This document shows, one piece after another, positions 58,000-64,000 of a stretch of DNA of 64,000 nt. The DNA is from Gaeumannomyces sp. JS-464 (lineage: Eukaryota > Ascomycota > Sordariomycetes > Magnaporthales > Magnaporthaceae). Every line of letters starts with the position of its first letter. Position 1 is the stretch's first letter. The notes under the pieces were generated by a model. The model ran no database searches. It was given only the letters and a program-made list of their open reading frames with translations, and was not told the DNA's origin. Both the position numbers and the translations under genes were made by a program. The stretch covers positions 434,001-498,000 of the forward strand of contig NGZR01000006.1 in assembly GCA_002197995.1 (NCBI GenBank), read 5' to 3'.

Positions 58000-58645
58000 A
58001 GAGGCAATTTGAGAGAGCCCCATGTATTCGGGTAGACAGTCACATATCTGCAGTTCGACGCTAATCTGAACCGTTATCGTCCCAAGACTTTCCTGTATCC
58101 CTTTGTGGATATGTTGTGGCAGCTACGGCATCCTAGGGTGCTAAACGCAAACTGCGATGGTCTAACTTGTACGGTTGTGCGATTCACATGCGGACTGCGG
58201 GCTTTCACTAGGAGACCCTGAAAGTGTGAAGATTCAATCCGAAATGTAAGTAACTACCACCTAGATCCAAATGGCCATGGTTTTCAAATCGTACTCTTCA
58301 GCGTCGCGCGCTATAAGCTCCAAGGTCCGTAACATGATGAGGCCTAAACCCTAACCCTGGTCAAAAACGCCAGAAAGCCGTCCAGCTGCTGTGGCCACTT
58401 GCCATGTCCCTGCTTTGCGCATCACAGAATCCACAACCAACGCCGGTAGAAAAGAGAGACGAAGCTCAGCTCGCGACGGCTTTGGAACCAGGGCACGCGC
58501 CACGACTACACACCCTGCTCTAGAGGGGTATTCAGACCAAAGACTCAATTGCACCAATACCCGCTCGAGCGACCGGTCGCGCCATTCCCATAGCCTCTCG
58601 CCCCCTCGAATCGCCTCATCAGTCCAGCGAAACAGTAACGTCACC
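58000..58645. other. Intergenic, CHS5 upstream region with telobox-like motif
   Basis: 646 bp between the probable mitochondrial gene and CHS5. It contains AAACCCTAACCCT at 58346-58358, about 290 bp before the CHS5 ATG, which equals a telomere-repeat-like (telobox) motif. Nothing else is recognisable. Confidence 0.5.
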
Positions 58646-59987
58646 ATGTTGGTCTCGTTGACGGTCGGCAAGGTCGACGCCGGTGTCACGGTACTCCTGA
58701 CACCCGACAAGCGCCTGGTGAGTCCAAGGGCTTCCATAACCACAGCTGTGGACTTGACGGCCTCGAGTCCCATTCCCCGTCATATGCCAAGACCGCCCAC
58801 TGACCATACGACGCCGCTCACCCCGCCTGCAGATCGAGTTCCCGTCCATCCTGCTCCCACCCGACATCGAGTCCGGATCGATAGTAGACATCACGGTGTC
58901 GCGCAACACGGCGTCTGAGGCCAAAGCAGAGTCACTCTTCCGCGCCCTACAAGACCAGATCTACAACGCCTTCGGCGCCAGCGAGCCGGCCCAGCCCGTC
59001 CTGCGATGCCGCAACGCGACCCAGACAAGCGTCGTGCTCGAATGGGACCCGGTCCAGCTCGCGACCGCCGACCTGATCGGGCTCGCCCTGTACCGCAACG
59101 GCCAGAAGGCCGGCAACATCCCGCGCCCGCTCAGCATGCACAGCACAAAGATCTCGGGCCTCGCCGTCGACACCGAGTACACCTTCCACCTGGTCCTGCG
59201 CACCACGGCCGGCACGCTCGCGAGCGAAAAGGTCACAGTGCGCACCCACAAGATGACGGACCTGTCGGGCGTCACCATCACCACCGGCATCATGCCCGCC
59301 GTCATGCGCGAGAACCTCGCCAAGGCCGTCGACCGCGTCGGCGCGCGCATGGTTGACGGCGTGCGCATCGACACCACCCACTTTGTCACCACCGAGGGCC
59401 GCGGCATGCAGTGGGAGAAGGCCGTCGAGATGAACATCCCCGTCGTCCGCCCGGAGTGGGTCGAGGCCTGCGAGAAGAACGGCCGCATCTTGGGTGTCAC
59501 GAAGTTCTACCTCGACGCCATGCGGCCCGGACCCGGCTCCATGGGCGCGTCCGAGTCGCCGTCGTCCGCGTCGCAAAAGGAGCTGCCTCCACCGCCCGCC
59601 GGGGCTGGCGCCGCAGCAGCTGGAGCGGGTGCTGCTGCCGCTGCTGCCGGGGCTGCATCCGGTGGTGCTGGGGAGAGCGGCGAGGAGAACAAGTACCAGC
59701 AGGTCAGCTCGCAGGGGGGTGAAGACGAGGCCGCTGCACGAAGGAAGGAGACGGGAGGCCGGGAGACTGTGTCGTCAGAAGACGAGGACGACAGGAGGGA
59801 CAACGAGACGGCAAAAACGGCCCCGCAGGAGGAGCAGAAGTCCCGGGCCGAGGAAAAGGACATACCGTTCCGCCCGACCGCGTTGGCACCAACGAGGCCG
59901 TTCGACGAAGACGCGGGCGGCGGCCCGGAAGGCTCAAAAGCCACGACCCCTGGAGACGGAGCGTCCTTCCAGGACGTTGCCTTATAA
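58646..59987 (+). CDS. chs5: Chitin biosynthesis protein CHS5 (exomer core subunit)
   Basis: Exon 1 58646-58717 and exon 2 58833-59987, with a 115-nt intron (donor GTGAGT, branch CTGAC near 58800, acceptor CTGCAG) in phase 0; 408 residues. MLVSLTVGKVDAGVTVLLTP starts the N-terminal dimerisation region. A fibronectin type III domain (about residues 77-170, with VLRCRNATQTSVVLEWDPV and YTFHLVLRTTAG) and a BRCT domain (about 172-265, with GVTITTGIMP and VVRPEWVEACEKNGRIL) follow. The C-terminal third is Ala-rich then acidic and ends FQDVAL. In yeast Chs5 scaffolds exomer, which takes chitin synthase from the trans-Golgi to the cell surface. The reading frame is intact; the gene converges on the SDR gene. 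Confidence 0.93.
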
Positions 59988-60204
59988 TGACCGACTGATA
60001 TTGGAGGGAGGTGTGATTACTTGTTTGAAGGCGGGAATGCCGAGATATAGAATTGCAGGAAGCTGGCTTATTTCTTCTCTCGAGTTGCGAGCGGGCTTTT
60101 TGGCGCAGTGGACGGCATGTACAACAACCCTAATTTTACACAATATAGGTGCACATTTTGCTGCTCTAGCCAGGCTCGATGGCCTTGCCCTTGTGGAGAC
60201 CAAA

Positions 60205-61050
60205 TCAAGGTGGTATCTCGTCCCCCTTCCAGTCCCAAAGCCTGCCCCTCTGCTCCACCTTGAGTCCCAGGACGACGTCCAGCATCCTCTCGGCCGCGAA
60301 CTCGGGGTCCAGCAGCTGTCCGCGCCTCTCGGACCCTTCCCAGTAGTCCCTGGAGAAGTCGGTCCTGACGGTGCCCGGGTGGTAGGCGACGGCCAGGGCG
60401 GGCAGGCCGCCCGACGCGGTACGCGCGCGCAGCTGCCAGTCGAGGGTGCGCGTCAGGCTGTTGACGGCGGCCTTGGTGGCGCGGTACGTGTACCAGCCGC
60501 CCTGCCTGTTGTCGCCGACGGAGCCGACGCGCGCCGTCATGTTGATCCAGACGGCGTGGGGCGGCAACGGCGGGGAAGAGGTGGTGGTGGTGGTGGTGGT
60601 GGATGCACGCGGCAGAAAGGGCACAAAGTGCTTCATGAGCAGCATGGGCCCCAACGTGTTGACGCGGAACGACTCGAGCGCCGAGGACGCGTCGATGGCC
60701 TCGGCGGACTTGTCGACACGTAGGATGCCCGGGAGCGCAAAGGCCAGGTGCAGGTGGTGGGTCTCGCGCGGGAACAGGGCGACTGCGGCGTCGTTTGCGG
60801 CGGCGCGGATGCTGGCTTCGTCTGTCACGTCTAGGTGGGCCATGTGCAGCCTGTCGGACAGAGGCGGGGGTGAGGATGAGGATGAAGATGGAGGAGGCAT
60901 GAGGTTGCGGAGGAGGGCGGTCTTGGTGCCCTCCGGGTCCTGGCGGCAGGTTGCGAGGATGGGGAGGCTGGTGTGCTTGAGGAGGGCGCGGGTTAGGTGG
61001 TGCCCGATGCCCCTGGATGAGGGGATAACGAGGGCCCATGGGTTGGACAT
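60205..61050 (-). CDS. Short-chain dehydrogenase/reductase (SDR, C-factor-like)
   Basis: Single exon, 281 residues, intact. The N-terminal cofactor loop is ALVIPSSRGIGHHLTRALL, a variant of T-G-x3-G-I-G with Ser-Ser-Arg in place of TGx. LDVT follows at the adenine-binding position, then VNTLGPMLLMKHF (the N-x-x-G region). The catalytic Y-x3-K lies in WYTYRATKAAVN, and HPGTVRTD follows. A Ser-rich loop (from residue 54) and a Thr-rich loop near residue 150 are low-complexity inserts. It is a probable cytosolic NAD(P)-dependent oxidoreductase of unknown substrate. It ends 218 bp from CHS5 in a tail-to-tail layout. Confidence 0.9.
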   Translation of the reverse strand: MSNPWALVIPSSRGIGHHLTRALLKHTSLPILATCRQDPEGTKTALLRNLMPPPSSSSSSPPPLSDRLHMAHLDVTDEASIRAAANDAAVALFPRETHHLHLAFALPGILRVDKSAEAIDASSALESFRVNTLGPMLLMKHFVPFLPRASTTTTTTTSSPPLPPHAVWINMTARVGSVGDNRQGGWYTYRATKAAVNSLTRTLDWQLRARTASGGLPALAVAYHPGTVRTDFSRDYWEGSERRGQLLDPEFAAERMLDVVLGLKVEQRGRLWDWKGDEIPP

Positions 61051-61401
61051 GTTGTTTGGGTGTTGGTTTTACGTTTCTCTACTATAGTCATCCGTCTCTC
61101 CCTTCACATGGCTGAGCCTCGCGAGAGGAACAAACCCTCTTTTCACCCACATGACCAGGTCTTTGTAAAGGCAATATTTATATGGGTAGGTCGGTGGCTG
61201 GTGTTCATGAACGGAGACGGATTTCTTGATGTCGAAGCACGGCGACGCCATACATAGATCTCAGGCGATCAGAGACTTAGATCGAAGGCAAATTTCTCTG
61301 AAAACGAGATCTCTCAGCGGACTACCCCTAAATCATGGCATGCTAACGGGCCTAACGCGAGAACTGGCTATGCTTAATAATCAAGCCTCGAGGGCCTAGA
61401 A
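61051..61401. other. Intergenic between SDR start and the NLR-like gene end
   Basis: 351 bp; probable SDR promoter plus the 3' flank of the minus-strand NLR-like gene. Nothing recognised. Confidence 0.5.
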
Positions 61402-63949
61402 TCATTCCTCGTCAGACGAACTTCCCTCCTCGGAGCTCGGACTCGCCAATTCCTCGATTGTGTCTTCTAGTCCAAACTTCAGCTTCTGCAAAGTGAGACC
61501 CCCCGTCTTGGGAAGGGAGACTGGCACAGTGATCTCCTCAGCCGCTGCATCCTCCACACTAGCCGAGGTCAGCCGCTTTGGTGCCGTCAGCAGCACTTTG
61601 AAGACGCACTTGTTCTTGGATCTGTTCTGAGCGAGCTCGAGCAGCCTCTTGATCAGCTCCTCGGCATCGCCGGCCGTGTTTCCGTCCAGCACGAAGAGCG
61701 ATATCGAATCAACCACGCAGAAGACAGTCATCGAGGCCGGGAGCAGGTCCAGCACCGTCTTGAAACGCTTGAACACAGACCCGAGCCGGTCGCTGCGGAA
61801 CTTACCCAGGTCCTTGGCCTCGGCGACGTCGACGCCGCGCGTCGCTACAGCGCCCGAGCAGCTGGGCGAGGAGGCTGTTGACGACGCCCGCAGGCCCCTC
61901 GTCCGAGTGCTGCGCGCAGAAGAAGTGCAGCGGCAGCAGCGTGGGCGTGCGCAGCTGGTCGATGGACCAGATCAGCCGCGCGCAGACGAAGGAGACGCCG
62001 GCCCGCTGGCGCTCCATGTGGTTCGACCTGCCGTGGATGATGAGTGCCGTCGACTCGTCTGACTTGATCCACGCGGCCAGAGGCTCGGCTTTGATGATGA
62101 ACAGGCAGCGGTCCTGCTCGTCAGCTGGCATGTGGGCGACCAGCCGTAGGTTCGTCCCAAGGTCCTTTCTAGGGGCATCTTCGTCATAGCCCAGCTGACC
62201 CAGCAGCCAGTCCCGCCTCCGTTTTGCGTCCTTGACTATACGCAGGGGCTCAAGTATGTTAGAAAGACCTGGTTCGGGTTGATACCAAAGAGATGAAGGG
62301 ACACTCACCGAGACGATGCGCGTCGGCCAATGCGGATGAAGGACCCGCCTTCTGCTTTCCCGGACTCGCTTCGACAGATCCTTGGCAACTCGCCAGCGGT
62401 TGTTCTTCGAATCACTCGTCAGCTTGGGGGTATGCTCTAGTAACAAGGGAACACGGAACTCACGCGCTTCCACCCCCATCATAACCCCTTGTGGATTAGC
62501 TTGGAGGAGAGCTAGTATCCGCTGCTGGAGAACACCGTAGGCTCCAAGCTCACGCTGCATTTCGTCCTGGCATCGCTGGATCTCGTCCTGCCGCCGCCGC
62601 ATACTGTCCTGCCGCCGCAGCATCTCCGAACCGGCCAAGATGATGGCGTCGTTTTGCTGCTTGACTCCGCTGCTGCTCGCGCACACATACGCCCACCATT
62701 TCCATCATCTTCTGGACCCCTTGGGAGATTTGCTCGCCGTTCTTGTTGGCGGCGTCTGTCGCATCTTCCACTCGCTTCACCATCTCGTTCTGGCACATGT
62801 CGGCCTCGTTGTTGAAGGCGTCCCGCTGTTTTCTTATATCGTCAATCTTTGACAGCAGACCCTCCTCGAAGCTGGTCTGTTGAAAGACGACCTTGAGCAG
62901 CCTCTTGAGACCGGATTTGCGACCGAGGTACGCAAGCATATGCCCCAGGGCGACGAGGATTGACTTGTAGAGAGCGTCACTCTGTGCTTGTAGCTCTGGG
63001 AAGCACTGCAGCACCCGTTTCGTGCTGCTGAGGAGGACAGGGAGATCGCAGAGTGCCTCAAGGACCTTGTCGGCAACACTCTTCATCCGACTGGCTGCCT
63101 TTTGCTTGGTAAGCTTCACACGTCTTGAACATAGTAAGTGGCCATGACCGGAGTTTTGATCTGCTCACTGTAATGATCAACTTCAGGCCGCCACAGATGA
63201 CGGAGAGATACTCGGTCTCGGATGGCAGCAGCCCTAACCAGCCAGTAATCACGTCGCCGCTGCCCCCAAGCTTCCTAAACGCGAGCCGCACCTTTCCCCA
63301 CAGACCCTTCGTGTCTGCGTTCTGGTACTTGTCGACAGCGCTCTCGACGACGTCCAGGAGCTCTTGAATGGTATGCTTGCCGTGAGGATCGATTCCGGTC
63401 TTGTACTTCCCCTTGGCGCCTTGTTCGTAGTCCTTCCAGAAGGTCATGAACCTTTCCTCCTCTTCCTTTACATTGTGTTGGTCAGATGCCTGGCGAGCTC
63501 TTCTGTATAGATGACCCAAAATTGTCAGTTGTAAAAGGCGTCACTTGATAGCCTGGCTCGTCGCACTGGCCAACCAGCCAGCCGGCCCCAACTGGCCAAC
63601 ATTTCGGCCACCTTGAGAAGCCGTGAAATAGGCAGCGTAGACAAGTGTCACCCACCAAAGATCTTTTCACAGCAGTAACTTACAAGGCCATTCCATTTCC
63701 CTCACCTGATCGCTGTTGCGATATTTCCACACCACCAACCCCATCTTGTGACCCAGCCTCGGTGGGAATGACGGCGAGCTCCGATCGAGACAACTTTACA
63801 ACACTGGGAATGATCTGGCTCAGATCTGTTTGCGGACTGTTGACATATTTATGCGCTAAGTGGGCGGAATATTTTTTGGCCTGCTCCCCTTCCTTGACCA
63901 AAGAGGTTAGGTCTCCTTGCGCCTCCGGGTAGAGCGACGAAGAAGCCAT
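61402..63949 (-). CDS. Fungal NLR-like protein with N-terminal helical domain and degenerate P-loop region, no C-terminal repeats (frame disruptions)
   Basis: Exon 1 63949-63684, a 181-nt intron with GTAAGT donor, exon 2 63502-63169, a 70-nt intron, then a long third exon 63098-61402 in which a 60-nt in-frame intron (62308-62249) is possible. The N-terminal region (FMTFWKDYEQ to YLSVICGGLKLIIT, then VLEALCDLPVLLSSTKRVLQ) is like the helical domains that precede fungal NTPase cores. A Gln/Arg-rich coiled coil (RRQDSMRRRQDEIQRCQDEM) follows. The core has WIKSDESTALIIHGRSNH where a Walker A loop would be, VCARLIWSIDQL, NSLLAQLL and TVFCVVDSISLFV (Walker B-like). It ends in an acidic tail. Frame changes occur near 62690 and 61850. 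The domain reading is inferred from layout. Confidence 0.6.
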
Positions 63950-64000
63950 GGGCCAGGCAGACAACTGGGTTGGCGCTTGCTTTGGATTGTTGAAAGGCCA

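Noticed and set aside
59494..60723. 409-codon plus-strand open frame
   Set aside because: It overlaps the CHS5 tail in another frame and then runs antisense to the SDR gene; GC-rich DNA gives such long shadows.
60068..61039. 323-codon minus-strand frame over the SDR gene
   Set aside because: Out of frame with the SDR gene, which has all family motifs; composition is His/Pro/Arg-rich as in shadow frames.
1..64000. CRISPR arrays, bacterial operons, tRNA genes
   Set aside because: No spaced direct-repeat array, no bacterial-style gene order, and no cloverleaf with convincing A/B boxes was found by eye.

Overview
The window comes from the nuclear genome of a filamentous ascomycete, most likely a Sordariomycete. 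The evidence is short introns (about 48-115 nt, with CTGAC/CTAAC branch sites and GTAAGT-type donors), fungal-only gene families (CHS5, Mug72-type PanE, GT69 mannosyltransferase, NACHT/HET allorecognition proteins), and AT-rich transposon graveyards with transition-only decay that looks like repeat-induced point mutation (RIP). I cannot name the genus.

Layout. 1-285 is the 5' part of an unrecognised minus-strand gene that leaves the window. 1.25-18.75 kb is a transposon nest: a near full-length Tad1-like LINE (minus), a LINE 3' fragment, a 5'-truncated LINE (plus), and a 7,534-bp Ty1/copia element (minus strand, 237-bp LTRs, TATAC target duplication) inserted inside that second LINE. 19.5-29.4 kb is an accessory, allorecognition-like block: a six-exon NACHT protein with a WD40-like C-terminal region (minus), a 5S rRNA fragment, a HET-domain gene (plus), a small conserved fungal protein gene and a 62-aa MGAxxS protein gene. 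30.2-32.06 kb is a pogo/Fot1 DNA transposon with perfect 50-bp terminal inverted repeats but a broken transposase.

From 33 kb on the content is mainly conserved genes: SUB2 (DECD-box mRNA export/splicing helicase) divergent from an RPR2/RPP21 RNase P subunit gene; a ketopantoate-reductase-like Mug72 protein with a long low-complexity tail; about 11 kb with no gene I can support; a GT69 alpha-1,3-mannosyltransferase divergent from a small conserved fungal gene; a probable mitochondrial protein; CHS5 (exomer/chitin synthase trafficking) convergent with an SDR oxidoreductase; and a second NLR-like gene with a degenerate P-loop at the right edge.

A cross-cutting observation is that many otherwise well conserved genes show single-base indels, mostly lost bases in short homopolymers. 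In Mug72, restoring exactly four missing bases makes the spliced length a multiple of three. This argues that many of these breaks, including those in the NLR and HET genes, are sequence errors rather than true pseudogenisation. The transposon decay is different in kind: transitions only, which is what RIP produces.
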